DNA of 64,000 bases, taken from Methanococcus maripaludis C5 (GTDB lineage: Archaea > AGJL01 > Methanococci > Methanococcales > Methanococcaceae). The DNA is taken from the NCBI RefSeq assembly GCF_000016125.1, contig NC_009135.1:310001-374000 (forward strand). Reading direction: 5' to 3'. The position numbers and the translations under genes are program-made. Shown here piece after piece: positions 15,624 to 25,934 of the stretch. Position 1 is the first letter of the stretch. Every line of letters starts with the position of its first letter. The notes under the pieces were generated by a model, which did no database searches, was not told the DNA's origin, and was given only the letters and a program-made list of their open reading frames with translations.

Positions 15624-17102
15624 ATGGGGTTTCTTGATTCAATTAAAGGAATATTTAGTAAATCACCAAAAATTCACTACGCAAAATCACAGAGTATTGA
15701 TGTAATGGATTTAAATCCAAGGAGAGTAGGTCCAAATCAAAATATATTGCCATATTATACGGTAGCATCTGTTGAGCTTGGAAACACGACAACAAAAGCG
15801 ATTATATGTGCAACAGAGATGGGTTCTGGAAAAACATACGTTGTATCAAAAGAAGTCAGAATGACAAGAGATGTAAGGCCTCCAAAAAAAGGAGAAGAAG
15901 TTTTTGGAAGAACAATCTGGGATGTTGAGCTAACAAAAGAAGCAGTTTCTGAAATGGTTCGCGATGTATTAAAAGGTGCAATGGATAAAGCGCATTTGAA
16001 TGTAAATGACCTTCACTTTGTTGTTAGAAGTACTGGAGTTACTGCAGGTTTTGCATCCCCTGAAGAAGTTGGTGTAATGATCGTATCTCTTGCTGAAGGA
16101 TGCAGAATGGCAGGAATTCCAAATGGAAAGATGACACCAATAATGACAAAAAAACAGCTTCCAGAAATACTTCAAGACTACACATTAATTGAAAAATTGA
16201 TTTTTGATGGGGCAGTAACTGGGGTAGTTCCTCCGACTGGAAAAGAAGTGGTTGCAAATGAAATGGAAGGAGAACTTGTAACTGCAGGATTGAAAATAGG
16301 GGGTAAGTGGACTGGTGTCGACTACAGAAACCCTTGTATTAGTATTGATTTTGGAACGACCCTTGCAGGAAGGATTACAAACAATGGTGAACCTTATGCA
16401 AAAGTTATAGGAAACCTCTGTGGACTCGCAGGTGCAGTTTCTGATGCGGTTGTTCGTGGAACCGATTTAGTAAGTAAACGGGGCGGTGCGGTTTTGGATA
16501 TTCATGCTGAAAAGGGCAGTCCAAACAAAGAACTCGCGGAAAAATATGCAAAAGAAATTCACGAGCACGTAATCATAAAAGAGGTTCCAATGGGGATGGA
16601 AAGATTTGGAACTGTTCCCGTAAACCCTGAAAGCGCAGAAAAAGCAGGAACGTTTTTAACTGGTTGCGATGTCGGTGAAAATGGAAGCGATATTCCCGAA
16701 CTTGAAAAAATCGGTGCAAAAATTTTGAAAGAATCAAATCTTCCAACTTTAATGTATACTTTGGATATAGTTTCTGCAAAAATCACTCAGAGATTGATAA
16801 AAATTGCACACGAAGAAGGAATTATAAGTGGAGATACTGCAATAGGGATTACTGGAAGGGCAGGAATTACTGGTCAAAAGCCAAAATTGATAATTGAAAT
16901 GCTTTCAGAACTTGAAATATGGGATAACGTTTCTGAAAACATAATTTTCGTTGAAGATGGACTCGCACTTGGTGCAAGTGTCATGGCAAGATGTATGAAC
17001 TGTCTTGGAACTCCAAATGTACCAATTGGCGGAAAAAGAAACGGCCCATGTATATTGGCTCAGAGAATAAAACGACAAAAAGAAATGGGAATGATAAAAT
17101 AA
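15624..17102 (+). CDS. Methanogenesis marker protein 14
   Basis: A 492-residue protein of the methanogen-specific marker 14 family (TIGR03285-type). It has actin/ASKHA-like ATPase features: VASVELGNTTTKAIICAT near residue 47-64, CISIDFGTTLAGRI in the middle, and a late glycine-rich IGITGRAGITGQK. Such ATPases often reactivate cofactors or metalloenzymes, so a role in maintaining a methanogenesis corrinoid or Ni enzyme is plausible but is inference. GGAG lies 9 nt before ATG 15624, fixing the start; an upstream in-frame ATG at 15585 lacks a ribosome site. Confidence 0.85.
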   Translation: MGFLDSIKGIFSKSPKIHYAKSQSIDVMDLNPRRVGPNQNILPYYTVASVELGNTTTKAIICATEMGSGKTYVVSKEVRMTRDVRPPKKGEEVFGRTIWDVELTKEAVSEMVRDVLKGAMDKAHLNVNDLHFVVRSTGVTAGFASPEEVGVMIVSLAEGCRMAGIPNGKMTPIMTKKQLPEILQDYTLIEKLIFDGAVTGVVPPTGKEVVANEMEGELVTAGLKIGGKWTGVDYRNPCISIDFGTTLAGRITNNGEPYAKVIGNLCGLAGAVSDAVVRGTDLVSKRGGAVLDIHAEKGSPNKELAEKYAKEIHEHVIIKEVPMGMERFGTVPVNPESAEKAGTFLTGCDVGENGSDIPELEKIGAKILKESNLPTLMYTLDIVSAKITQRLIKIAHEEGIISGDTAIGITGRAGITGQKPKLIIEMLSELEIWDNVSENIIFVEDGLALGASVMARCMNCLGTPNVPIGGKRNGPCILAQRIKRQKEMGMIK

Positions 17103-17180
17103 TTTTAAATTAAAAATAACCAAAAAATTCTATTTTTTAATTTTTAAAAAAGAAAATATAAAATTTATTTTTAAAAGATA

Positions 17181-18149
17181 TTAATCCTGAATACCTTTTT
17201 CTGTAATTCTAAAGACTGCTTCTGAATCGGGTAAGTGTGGTGAGTCGTATAATTTTGCAACTCTTTTATCTCCTTTTGATTTTCTTAAGAAGAATCTGAA
17301 TGTTGCAGCGTGTCCAACAACGTGTCCACCAATTGCTTGTTCAGCAACACCGAAGAATGCATCTGGTTTTGCAGCAACCTGATTTGTAACTAAAACAATG
17401 CAGTTGTATAAATCTGCAAGTTTGTTTAGTGTAGCCATGTGTCTACCCAATTTTTGCTGTCTTTCAGCTAATTTACCTCTTCCGGTAAATTCATTCCTGA
17501 AAGTGCTTGTAAGGGAGTCGATGATTACTAATTTAATGTTATTTCCGCCTTTAATTAAGTCTTCGATTTTTTCAGCAAATAACATCTGCATATCTGAGTT
17601 GTATGCTCTTGCAACAAATGTATTGTCTAAAACGGTCTGGCCATCAATTCCAGCTCCTTCAGCCATCTGAACAACTCTTTCAGGCCTAAATGTACCTTCA
17701 GTATCAATATAAACTGCTTTTGGATTTTCCATTTCTTCTTCTACTACGCCTTCTAAATCAGCAAATATTTTTTCAGCCATTTGTAAATTTACGCATGTTT
17801 GATGCATGATTTGCGTTTTACCGCTTCCATACATACCTGCAAATTCAGTTACGGACTGACTTTCGAGCCCCCCTGCAAGAACAGTATCTAATTCTTTACT
17901 ACCTGTTGAAAGTCTCCAAACACTCTGTCTTTGTTTTAATAATTCAACACCGCTTTTAAAGCCAAGGTCGCACAAGTCTCTTGCAGCCATAATCATTTTA
18001 GCAGCAGCTTTTTCACTGATTCCTTCAATATCGGTTAGTTCACCAATTGTTGAAGTTGCAATTTTCATAAAATCGAGGTATCCTGCTTCAATTAATTTTT
18101 CCGCAGTTGATGGGCCTACTCCCGGTAATTCAGTCAAAACGTCAGCCAT
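17181..18149 (-). CDS. radA: DNA repair and recombination protein RadA
   Basis: The archaeal RecA/Rad51 recombinase that forms filaments on single-stranded DNA. The 322 residues contain N-terminal helix-hairpin-helix repeats ([17 protein letters not shown]), Walker A GMYGSGKT at 105-112, Walker [13 protein letters not shown], and the L2-region [12 protein letters not shown] followed by [23 protein letters not shown]. There is no intein. It starts with ATG after a GGTGA-type site and is transcribed alone. Confidence 0.97.
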   Translation of the reverse strand: MADVLTELPGVGPSTAEKLIEAGYLDFMKIATSTIGELTDIEGISEKAAAKMIMAARDLCDLGFKSGVELLKQRQSVWRLSTGSKELDTVLAGGLESQSVTEFAGMYGSGKTQIMHQTCVNLQMAEKIFADLEGVVEEEMENPKAVYIDTEGTFRPERVVQMAEGAGIDGQTVLDNTFVARAYNSDMQMLFAEKIEDLIKGGNNIKLVIIDSLTSTFRNEFTGRGKLAERQQKLGRHMATLNKLADLYNCIVLVTNQVAAKPDAFFGVAEQAIGGHVVGHAATFRFFLRKSKGDKRVAKLYDSPHLPDSEAVFRITEKGIQD

Positions 18150-18296
18150 AACTTCACCTTTTTGTTAGATATGATGAGAATAATAAAATTGTATAGAAAT
18201 ACCGTAATTGTTACTATTTAAAAATTAAGCCAATATATAAGTAGCTAAAATCAGTATTTATAACTTGTTAATCAAAATAATAATTAATGTGAAAAA

Positions 18297-18842
18297 ATGA
18301 TCCAAGACAGTGAATTTTTTAGAATGGAAGGGGTTCCAATAACTAAAGAAGAAATTAGGGCCGTAAGTATCGGTAAATTAAATTTGGATCCCGAAGATAT
18401 AGTTTTAGACATTGGTTGCGGTAGCGGCGGCATGAGTGTGGAGATCGCAAAACGCTCAAAATTTGTATATTCAATTGATAACAGTGAAGACGCAAAAAAT
18501 ACAACATCAATTAACTTAAAAAAGTTTAAAATAGAAAATTGTGAAGTATTTCATGGAGATGCAAAAGATTTAATTTCAAAATTCGATTTTAACAAGGTAT
18601 TTATTGGCGGAACTCAAAATATCGAACAAACTTTGGAAATTTTAAAAGAAAAAAAAATTGAGAAAGTTGTTGCAAATACAATAGTTCTTGAAAACAGTGT
18701 AAAAATAATCACTAAATTTGAAGAACTTGGATACAACGTGGATTTTGTAAATTTATCTGTGTCATATGGAAAAAAAATTAGTTCTGGGCACATAATGCTT
18801 TCAAAAAACCCAATAACGATCATAACAGCCACTTTAAAATAG
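18297..18842 (+). CDS. cbiT: Cobalt-precorrin-6B C15-methyltransferase (decarboxylating)
   Basis: A 181-residue class I SAM methyltransferase. DIGCGSGGMSVEIA (about 39-52) binds SAM, and GIPDEEF/VPITKEEIRAVSIGKL-type N-terminal residues are typical of archaeal CbiT. The enzyme methylates C15 and decarboxylates the C12 side chain in anaerobic corrin synthesis. It works with CbiE, which in this genome is a separate gene at about 13 kb. It is a stand-alone gene on the plus strand. Confidence 0.92.
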   Translation: MIQDSEFFRMEGVPITKEEIRAVSIGKLNLDPEDIVLDIGCGSGGMSVEIAKRSKFVYSIDNSEDAKNTTSINLKKFKIENCEVFHGDAKDLISKFDFNKVFIGGTQNIEQTLEILKEKKIEKVVANTIVLENSVKIITKFEELGYNVDFVNLSVSYGKKISSGHIMLSKNPITIITATLK

Positions 18843-18938
18843 AATTTATTACTCTCTTTTAGATATATTTAATAAACATAAAATAGAAAGATAATATTAC
18901 TCAAAAATTCACGCTTTAACTTTGTTTTGGGGGATTTA

Positions 18939-20501
18939 ATGAAAAACACTGCTTATTTTAGCATGGAGTTTGCAATTGATCAGTCTTTAAAGACTTATGC
19001 AGGAGGACTCGGGTTTTTAGCAGGATCCCACTTTAGAGCAGCGAAAAGACTAAATGTACCTTTAGTTGGCGTTTCCATGCTCTGGAGCTACGGATACTAC
19101 GATCAAGTGCGAGATCGTGAAGGCCGTATGAAAGTTGAAAATATAAGGAAATACTACGATTTTTTAACAGATATTGATTTAAAAGTTCCAGTGGTAATAA
19201 ACGGGACGACTATTTGGATTAAAGCGTACAAATTAGAAGAAAGTACATTTAACACTTGCCCGATCTACTTTTTAACAACGGATATTCCAGAAAACGATCA
19301 TTTATCGAGAACTATTTCTTACGGACTTTATGATGGAAATAATTTAACCCATATTGCGCAAGAAATCGTTTTGGGAGTTGGGGGATACAAAGTTATTCGG
19401 GAATGTGAAAATGTAAAACTTTTCCATATCAACGAAGCTCATTCTCTACCAATTGCATTCAAAATGCTTGAAGACTATGGAATTGACTATGTAAAAGAAC
19501 ATCTGTTATTTACAACACACACCCCAATTCCTGCAGGAAATGAAACGCAGGATATAAATCTTTTAAAAAGTATGGGCTTTTTTGGAAGTATTGATACGAA
19601 AACCGCTGAAAAATATGGTGGAAATCCGTTTAATTTAACAGTGGCAGCCTTAAGAATGTGTAAACGAGCAAATGCAGTTTCAGAGCTTCACCGAGAAACT
19701 TCTGAAAAAATGTGGGCTTGGGTTACTAATCGGGAGCCAATAATAAACATTACAAATGCACAAGATAAATATTACTGGCAGGATAAGCAGATAAAAGAAG
19801 CAGCGGAAAAAAAAGATATAAAAATGCTTCGCGAACGAAAAATGGAATTAAAAAAGCAGCTTTTTGAAGAAGTGGCTGACCAAACTGGAAGTCTTTTTGA
19901 TCCAAATATTTTAACAGTAGTATGGGCAAGAAGATTTGCAGATTACAAAAGACCTTCATTTTTGTTGCGAGATGAAAAAAGGTTTAAAAATTTGTTAAAA
20001 ACTGGAAAAATTCAAGTATTGTGGGCTGGAAAACCACATCCCGCGGATTCAAATGCACAAATTACATTTAACTGGATAGTTTCAAAAACAAGGGAATTGA
20101 AAAATGTTTCAGTATTAACCGGATATGAATTGAAACTCAGTAAACTCTTAAAACAGGGTTCTGATGTATGGTTAAATACACCAAGACGGCCAAATGAGGC
20201 ATCAGGAACTTCTGGAATGACCGCATCTATGAATGCATCAATGCACATGAGTACGATGGATGGATGGCACGTTGAATGGGCAAAAGCTTATCCTGAGGAT
20301 AGTTTTACTATTGGGGATGGGGTAAATCTTGAAGAAGATTACGAAGCAAATGAGATGTACAAGTATCTTGAAGAAGCGATAAAGATTTATGATACTGACA
20401 AATGGTGGGAAAAGGCCGTAAATGCCGTAAACCATGTTGTAGAATATTTTGATGCTGAAAGAATGATAATAGAATATGATAAAAAAATTTACAGCGATTA
20501 A
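18939..20501 (+). CDS. glgP: Alpha-glucan phosphorylase-like protein (GT35) with Thr at the PLP-lysine position
   Basis: About 520 residues, the short archaeal/Thermotoga type. AYFSMEFAIDQSLKTYAGGLGFLAGSH at the start, HINEAHSLP, FTTHTPIPAGNE and WARRFADYKRP are typical of alpha-glucan phosphorylases. In the equivalent C-terminal motif, phosphorylases have EASGTSGMK or GTGNMK, where the Lys holds pyridoxal phosphate. Here the codons read EASGTSGMT (residues 420-428; ACC at position 428). Without that Lys a normal PLP-dependent phosphorolysis is unlikely, unless another lysine substitutes. GGGGGATTT precedes ATG 18939. Glycogen degradation is the family expectation; the actual reaction is uncertain. 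Confidence 0.75.
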   Translation: MKNTAYFSMEFAIDQSLKTYAGGLGFLAGSHFRAAKRLNVPLVGVSMLWSYGYYDQVRDREGRMKVENIRKYYDFLTDIDLKVPVVINGTTIWIKAYKLEESTFNTCPIYFLTTDIPENDHLSRTISYGLYDGNNLTHIAQEIVLGVGGYKVIRECENVKLFHINEAHSLPIAFKMLEDYGIDYVKEHLLFTTHTPIPAGNETQDINLLKSMGFFGSIDTKTAEKYGGNPFNLTVAALRMCKRANAVSELHRETSEKMWAWVTNREPIINITNAQDKYYWQDKQIKEAAEKKDIKMLRERKMELKKQLFEEVADQTGSLFDPNILTVVWARRFADYKRPSFLLRDEKRFKNLLKTGKIQVLWAGKPHPADSNAQITFNWIVSKTRELKNVSVLTGYELKLSKLLKQGSDVWLNTPRRPNEASGTSGMTASMNASMHMSTMDGWHVEWAKAYPEDSFTIGDGVNLEEDYEANEMYKYLEEAIKIYDTDKWWEKAVNAVNHVVEYFDAERMIIEYDKKIYSD

Positions 20502-20627
20502 ATTCATTTAAATTTAATTTTGAATATAAAAACAGCTTTTTTTCTATTTTTGCCACGAATAAATACTTATAAATAAAAGGTGGCACCTTATTAAATTTTC
20601 AAACTATTTTCAAGTTATGTGGTAATC

Positions 20628-22637
20628 ATGGATTTTTACGAATTTAAAGAATATTCCAAAGAAAAATTTCCTTATCATGGAATGAGGTCCCAGCAAGAAG
20701 TTTTAATGGGAAAAATTTTCGAATGTGTAACTAATAAGAAAAACCTTGTAGTTGAAGCCCCAACTGGTGTTGGAAAGACTTTATCTTACTTAATTCCTGC
20801 ATTATACTTTGCAGAGCGTGGAAAACGGGTAATGATTCTTACGGAAACGATTGATCAGCAAGAAAGAATCGTAGAAGATCTAACTTCATTAAAACACAAT
20901 TTAAAAGTATCTTTTATGATGGGGAAGGGTAATTTTTTCTGTAAATCAAAAGGGGATAAAGCAAACACGCTTTACTGTCAATTAAACAAGGGATGTATTT
21001 ACCGGCCAAACAAAAAACCAGTCTGTGTCTGCGGTACAAAAAAGGAAAAGATCGAATTTGATGGAAATACAACATTTTACTGCCCCCTTTGCCTGTGCGA
21101 TTATCAAAAAGCAAAGATCGAATGTTTTGATGCAAATATAATTGTGATGAACAACAGCATTTACTACTATTTAAAAGACGAAATCGACAAAAAGAAGCAA
21201 ACTGATATCGTAATTTGTGACGAAGCCCATAAATTAGAAGGAAGTATTAGAAATGCTGCTACAATTGTTATAAATCCAAAATATGCTTTAAGAAGACTTA
21301 GATTTATGGCATACCACTACTCAAATTCAAGGTTGAGAGTTCACTTTGATAGAGTTTCTGAAGAAGATGACGATACATTCTGGACAATCGTTGAAGATTA
21401 CATTGTAAAAAACGCGGCTGGAAAAGACTGTAAGAATTCACTGGTATTTGATGGATTTAAGATTACTTCATTTGGATTGAAAGAAGATGTGGCAATTTTG
21501 GGTACGCTTCTTGAAGGTTATAATGAAATAGTAAAAATCAAGGAACGAATTGAAGATTTAACCGAAAATGAGGAACTCGATAAAAAAGATATGAAATTTA
21601 AAATCGATAACAAGGCTTTGATTCCATTGGAGCTTCAATTTATTGCAGATAGGAGAATTTCTGACGTCCCTCTTGTTGAATTTTTGGAAAATTTGGGCAA
21701 TCTTAGACATATTACTGGAAATTTTGTAGTTTATAAAAACAACGGATCGATTCTTTGTGAGCCAGTACTTGTTTCAACGTATTTAAGTAAACTTTACGGA
21801 GACGCTTCAGTAGTTCACTGTTCAGCAACACTTGGAGACTTGAATATTCATGCAATAAAGACAGGAATGGGAAAAAGTGAAACACTACTTTTAGACAGTC
21901 CTTTTTCAAAAGATAGAAGAAACATAATTTCGCTCTCCGATGGAGAAGATATGAAATTTAATTCGATAGATTTCCAGTCAAACAATAAAAAACGAAATAA
22001 CGCAAATGAAAATCTGTTTAAAATGGTAAAGGCCGCAAAAGGAAATACTTTGATACTTTTTAAAAGTTTTGGGGATTTAAAAACGGCTCACGAATACTTT
22101 TTGGATGCAGGATATCGTGGAAACATGTACTGCTATGAATCCGGAATGGATGGAAAAGCTGCAAAAAAACTAAAAGAAGACTTTCAAAAATATGGGGGCC
22201 TTCTTTTAGCAACCGGAAGATTTGCAGAAGGTGTGGATATCCCTGGAGATGCATTAACCTGTGTTATAATTGATAGTTTGCCGTTTCCAGTTCCTACACC
22301 TCTTTTGAAAAGAGAACAAACCCTTCTCGAAGAACGTTTGAAGTCGAGAAAAGTTAAGGATGCTTCATGGAGTGCATTTTTAATGACCTCGTTTCATATA
22401 ATGGCAAGAACAGTCATACAGATGATTGGACGATTAATCAGAACTGAAACGGATTATGGTGTTGTTGTTATACAGGACAAACGATTTAACGAATGGGTTG
22501 GTTCAGAAATGCTCAAAAGAAAGTATTTAAAAGATAAATTCATCCCGATGTCTGTCGATACTGCTGAGGAATACATTCCAAAATTTATGAAAAAGATGAA
22601 AAAAGATAATTTGAAAAACAGTTCTTTTTTTAAATAA
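20628..22637 (+). CDS. XPD/DinG-type superfamily 2 DNA helicase with Fe-S cysteines
   Basis: A 669-residue helicase. Walker A is EAPTGVGKT near residue 41-49 and the DEAH box is CDEAHKLE in the middle of domain 1. Between them lies a cysteine-rich insertion (GNFFCKSK, LYCQLNKGC, VCVCG, FYCPLCLC), as in Rad3/XPD/DinG enzymes that hold a [4Fe-4S] cluster. The cysteines outnumber the usual four, so a second metal site is possible. The C-terminal ATGRFAEGVDIPG and QMIGRLIRTETDYG are motifs V and VI. It should unwind 5'-3' during repair. The ATG at 20628 is preferred because GTGGT directly precedes it. Confidence 0.88.
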   Translation: MDFYEFKEYSKEKFPYHGMRSQQEVLMGKIFECVTNKKNLVVEAPTGVGKTLSYLIPALYFAERGKRVMILTETIDQQERIVEDLTSLKHNLKVSFMMGKGNFFCKSKGDKANTLYCQLNKGCIYRPNKKPVCVCGTKKEKIEFDGNTTFYCPLCLCDYQKAKIECFDANIIVMNNSIYYYLKDEIDKKKQTDIVICDEAHKLEGSIRNAATIVINPKYALRRLRFMAYHYSNSRLRVHFDRVSEEDDDTFWTIVEDYIVKNAAGKDCKNSLVFDGFKITSFGLKEDVAILGTLLEGYNEIVKIKERIEDLTENEELDKKDMKFKIDNKALIPLELQFIADRRISDVPLVEFLENLGNLRHITGNFVVYKNNGSILCEPVLVSTYLSKLYGDASVVHCSATLGDLNIHAIKTGMGKSETLLLDSPFSKDRRNIISLSDGEDMKFNSIDFQSNNKKRNNANENLFKMVKAAKGNTLILFKSFGDLKTAHEYFLDAGYRGNMYCYESGMDGKAAKKLKEDFQKYGGLLLATGRFAEGVDIPGDALTCVIIDSLPFPVPTPLLKREQTLLEERLKSRKVKDASWSAFLMTSFHIMARTVIQMIGRLIRTETDYGVVVIQDKRFNEWVGSEMLKRKYLKDKFIPMSVDTAEEYIPKFMKKMKKDNLKNSSFFK

Positions 22638-22668
22638 TTTTTTTATTACATTCAAAAAATTATATATT

Positions 22669-22681
22669 TATGTAGTACATA
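22669..22681. promoter_or_regulatory. Perfect 13-bp palindrome at the promoter of the ornithine cyclodeaminase gene
   Basis: TATGTA-G-TACATA is perfectly symmetrical. It abuts the TATA-like AATTATATATTTATG, about 45 nt before the ATG at 22726. This is the usual position for a repressor site overlapping or just after the archaeal TATA element. No cognate regulator is identifiable. Confidence 0.4.
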
Positions 22682-22725
22682 CACAATTGTTAACTGAATT
22701 TTAGAGAGATTTATCGGGTGATTTC

Positions 22726-23973
22726 ATGTTCATGAGGGAAATTGAATTAAAAGGACACATAATTGACAGTTTTATACTCGCAAAAGTATTTGACAGAACT
22801 TTAGAACTTGGCGGAGACTATAATGTTTTGGAATTTGATATCGGAAAGAAAAAAACCGATGTATCATATGCAAAATTGCTAATTTCTGGAACTAGTGAAC
22901 AGCACCTTGACCAAATTCTTGAAGAACTTCAAAATGTCGGTGCAAACATCCCTGAAATTGAAAATGCTAATTTGAAACCTGCTTTAAAAGATAGCGTTCT
23001 ACCGGATGGATTCTATTCAACTACAAATCACCCAACGCACGTAAAAGTAAATGACGAATGGATAGAAGTTGCAAATCCAAAAATGGATGCTGTAATTGTA
23101 GTTTATCCCGAAGAAAAAAGGGCAGAAACAAAAGTGATGAGAAAAGTAAAAAAAGGGGATTTCGTAGTAATTGGACACAACGGAATCAGAGTAATGCCTC
23201 CTGAAAAATCAAGAGAAGCAGGACAGCTTTTTGAATTCATGAACTCCGAAGTATCATCTGAAAAGCCAAAAGAAGCAATTATTAAAAGAATTGCACAGGA
23301 AATGTACGAAATAAGGGAAAATTATAAAAAAACAGGAACAGGCGGAATTGCAATTGTTGGCGGTCCTGCAATTATACACACCGGTGGTGGCCCTGCTTTA
23401 GCAAAAATGGTTGAACTAGGATACATTCAGGCAATTTTGGCAGGAAATGCACTCGCAACACACGATATTGAATCGGCACTATTTGGAACTTCACTTGGGG
23501 TAGACATAAAAACTGCTAAACCAGTAACTGGTGGGCACAAACACCACATCTATGCGATAAATACGATAATTGATGCTGGAAACATTAAAAACGCAGTCGA
23601 AAGTGGCGTATTAAAAGAAGGTATAATGTACCAGTGTGTAAAAAACGATATCCCTTACGTTCTTGCAGGAAGTATAAGAGACGATGGGCCACTTCCCGAC
23701 GTTATAACTGATGCTATGGTTGCACAGGATCAAATGAGAACTATGGTAATGGATAAAAAAATGGTTATTATGCTTTCAACACTTTTACACTCCGTTGCAA
23801 CGGGTAACTTAATGCCTTCGTACATAAAAACAGTCTGTGTTGATATACAGCCTTCAACAGTTACTAAATTAATGGATAGGGGAACTTCACAGGCCATTGG
23901 CGTAGTTACGGATGTAGGGGTATTTTTAGTTCTATTGTTAAAAGAATTGGAAAGACTTGAATTACAGGAATAA
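22726..23973 (+). CDS. Archaeal ornithine cyclodeaminase / LOR-SDH family protein (TIGR00300)
   Basis: A 415-residue protein unlike the bacterial mu-crystallin-type cyclodeaminase. The N-terminal about 100 residues form the LOR-type domain (MREIELKGHIIDSFILAKVFD). The C-terminal part has a nucleotide-binding GGIAIVGGPAIIHTGGGPALAKMVELGY and AGNALATHDIESALFGTSLG. Members of TIGR00300 have been annotated as archaeal ornithine cyclodeaminases, making proline from ornithine with loss of ammonia. GGTGATTTC precedes the ATG. The gene is followed after 17 nt by a conserved hypothetical. Confidence 0.82.
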   Translation: MFMREIELKGHIIDSFILAKVFDRTLELGGDYNVLEFDIGKKKTDVSYAKLLISGTSEQHLDQILEELQNVGANIPEIENANLKPALKDSVLPDGFYSTTNHPTHVKVNDEWIEVANPKMDAVIVVYPEEKRAETKVMRKVKKGDFVVIGHNGIRVMPPEKSREAGQLFEFMNSEVSSEKPKEAIIKRIAQEMYEIRENYKKTGTGGIAIVGGPAIIHTGGGPALAKMVELGYIQAILAGNALATHDIESALFGTSLGVDIKTAKPVTGGHKHHIYAINTIIDAGNIKNAVESGVLKEGIMYQCVKNDIPYVLAGSIRDDGPLPDVITDAMVAQDQMRTMVMDKKMVIMLSTLLHSVATGNLMPSYIKTVCVDIQPSTVTKLMDRGTSQAIGVVTDVGVFLVLLLKELERLELQE

Positions 23974-23990
23974 TTATTTTGAGGAATAAT

Positions 23991-24650
23991 ATGTCAGAAA
24001 CACAGTATTCAAAGGAATTAATTAAAAAAGCTGTTGAAACGATTTCAAAAACAAAGGCAGTTGCAACAACTCAAAATCCAAGCCAAAATAACGATAAAAA
24101 GACATTTACGGATGCAAAAGCTGGAAAAATCGATAGTTCGGAATTTAAAAAAGCAGTTCATTCTCTTATCGAAGCAGATGAATATCTTTACAAATATGCG
24201 CCAAATCATGATTTGGACGAAGAAAAGGCTAAAGAATTTTCAAAACTTCTTTTTGAAGCCCAAAAACACATTAACAATGTGTTAGGCGGGTTTGGATTTG
24301 AATTTGAAACAGTTTCTTTGGATGGGCAGGCTTTGTATATTGTAAGCAATAAAAAAGTCTTGAAGTCATTAAAAGAGATCAATCCTGATTTGAACATTAT
24401 TTCAACAGAAGGAGTTTTGGAAATTGAGGATATGAAAGTTGTAAATCCAAAAATTCCAGAAAAAGCTCTCTTAGGAATAGAAAAAAAATGTAAAATCACA
24501 AAAGAGCAGATTTCAAAAGTTATATCAAATATATCTCCTTCAAAAGTTGTAGTGCTTGTTAAAGATGGAGATGTTGCCGATGAATTGATATACAAAAGGG
24601 CAAAAGAACTTTACAACGCGGAAAAATTAAATGCTGATGAAATACTTTAA
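23991..24650 (+). CDS. Conserved archaeal hypothetical, probably DUF2100
   Basis: A 219-residue soluble, lysine-rich protein with no catalytic motif that I recognise. The region about 45-100 (IDSSEFKKAVHSLIEADEYL, LFEAQKHINNVLGGFGFEFE) resembles the methanogen family DUF2100; this assignment is from memory and should be treated as tentative. GAGG precedes ATG 23991, so the in-frame TTG at 23979 is unlikely to be the start. It probably shares a transcript with the upstream cyclodeaminase gene and, 33 nt later, hisC. Confidence 0.6.
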   Translation: MSETQYSKELIKKAVETISKTKAVATTQNPSQNNDKKTFTDAKAGKIDSSEFKKAVHSLIEADEYLYKYAPNHDLDEEKAKEFSKLLFEAQKHINNVLGGFGFEFETVSLDGQALYIVSNKKVLKSLKEINPDLNIISTEGVLEIEDMKVVNPKIPEKALLGIEKKCKITKEQISKVISNISPSKVVVLVKDGDVADELIYKRAKELYNAEKLNADEIL

Positions 24651-24683
24651 TTTTTTTATTTTTATTTTGTTTAGGTGTTTTTC

Positions 24684-25799
24684 ATGTCAATTGATGATAA
24701 AGTAAGAGCAATAGTTAAGGAATTTAAAGCATACGTTCCAGGAAAGTCAAAAGAAGAAATTGCAAGAAATTATGGGATAGATCCTGAAAAAATTATCAAA
24801 TTGGGTTCAAATGAAAACCCTTGGGGCTGTTCGCCAAAAATTGCAGAGAAATTAATGAATGAGGTGTCAAACCTTCACCAGTACCCTCAACCGATAAACC
24901 CTGAATTAATGGACGAAATAAGTAAATTTACAAAAATGCCTACTGAAAATATAATTGTCGGTGGAGATGGGGCTGACGAAGTAATCGACAACATCATGAG
25001 GATATTAATCGATGAAGGCGATGAAGTAATCATTCCAATTCCAACATTTACCCAGTATGCAATTTCTGCAAAAATCCATGGTGCAAACATAAAATGGGCA
25101 AAATTTGACGAAGAAAATGGATTTAAACTTGATGTAGAAAGCGTTTTAAATAATATCACTGAAAAAACGAAAGTAATATTTTTATGTACTCCAAATAACC
25201 CTACTGGAAACGTAATTCCAACAGAAGATATTAAAAAAATCGTTGAAAGTACCGATGCACTTGTGATGATTGATCATGCATACATCGAATATTCAAAAGG
25301 AGAGTATGATTTAACAAATTGGGCTTTAAAATATGATAATGTGCTTGTTTTAAGAACATTTTCAAAAGTATTTGGACTAGCTGGGCAGAGAGTTGGTTTT
25401 GGAGTTACAAGTAAAAAAATCGTTGACTACATGATGAGGATAAAACCAATCTTTAGTTTAACAAGGGCATCACAAGTGTCCGCAATAACTGCACTTCAGG
25501 ATAAGGAGTTCTTTGACAGATGTTTAAAAGAAGGAATTGAAAGCAGGGAACAAATCTACAATGGTTTGAAAAAATTCAAGCAACTTGAAGTTTACCCGAC
25601 AGAAGCAAACTACATGCTTGTAAAAGTTAAAAACGGCATGAATTCAAGCGAGTTTTGTGAAGCACTTTTGAAAAAAGGAGTAATTGTAAGGGACTGTTAT
25701 TCATTTGAAGGACTCGAACCTTATTATTTCAGAATTTCAATAGGAACATTTGAAGAAAACGAGAGATTTTTGAAAATAATGTCTGAAATAGTTGAATAA
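24684..25799 (+). CDS. hisC: Histidinol-phosphate aminotransferase
   Basis: A 371-residue class I/II PLP aminotransferase of histidine synthesis. [13 protein letters not shown] at the start, [12 protein letters not shown] in the middle and the PLP lysine in [17 protein letters not shown] are characteristic of HisC. The C-terminal [22 protein letters not shown] fits as well. The ATG at 24684 has GGTG upstream; an earlier GTG in frame is part of that ribosome site. No other his genes are nearby, in line with scattered histidine genes in methanogens. Confidence 0.93.
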   Translation: MSIDDKVRAIVKEFKAYVPGKSKEEIARNYGIDPEKIIKLGSNENPWGCSPKIAEKLMNEVSNLHQYPQPINPELMDEISKFTKMPTENIIVGGDGADEVIDNIMRILIDEGDEVIIPIPTFTQYAISAKIHGANIKWAKFDEENGFKLDVESVLNNITEKTKVIFLCTPNNPTGNVIPTEDIKKIVESTDALVMIDHAYIEYSKGEYDLTNWALKYDNVLVLRTFSKVFGLAGQRVGFGVTSKKIVDYMMRIKPIFSLTRASQVSAITALQDKEFFDRCLKEGIESREQIYNGLKKFKQLEVYPTEANYMLVKVKNGMNSSEFCEALLKKGVIVRDCYSFEGLEPYYFRISIGTFEENERFLKIMSEIVE

Positions 25800-25934
25800 C
25801 CTTTATTTTAATATTTTTTTAACATTAAATTTTTAGATTTTCATTGATCCATATCGTAACTATTATATGTTCGGTTTTTCCATACCTTTGCTAAAGAAAA
25901 ATTTACAAATTAAAAAATTTCTCGGTGTTTAAAA

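Noticed and set aside
17103-17180. AT-rich run between the marker-14 gene and radA considered as a structured terminator
   Set aside because: It contains T runs and A runs but no GC-containing stem; convergent genes in this genome often end this way.
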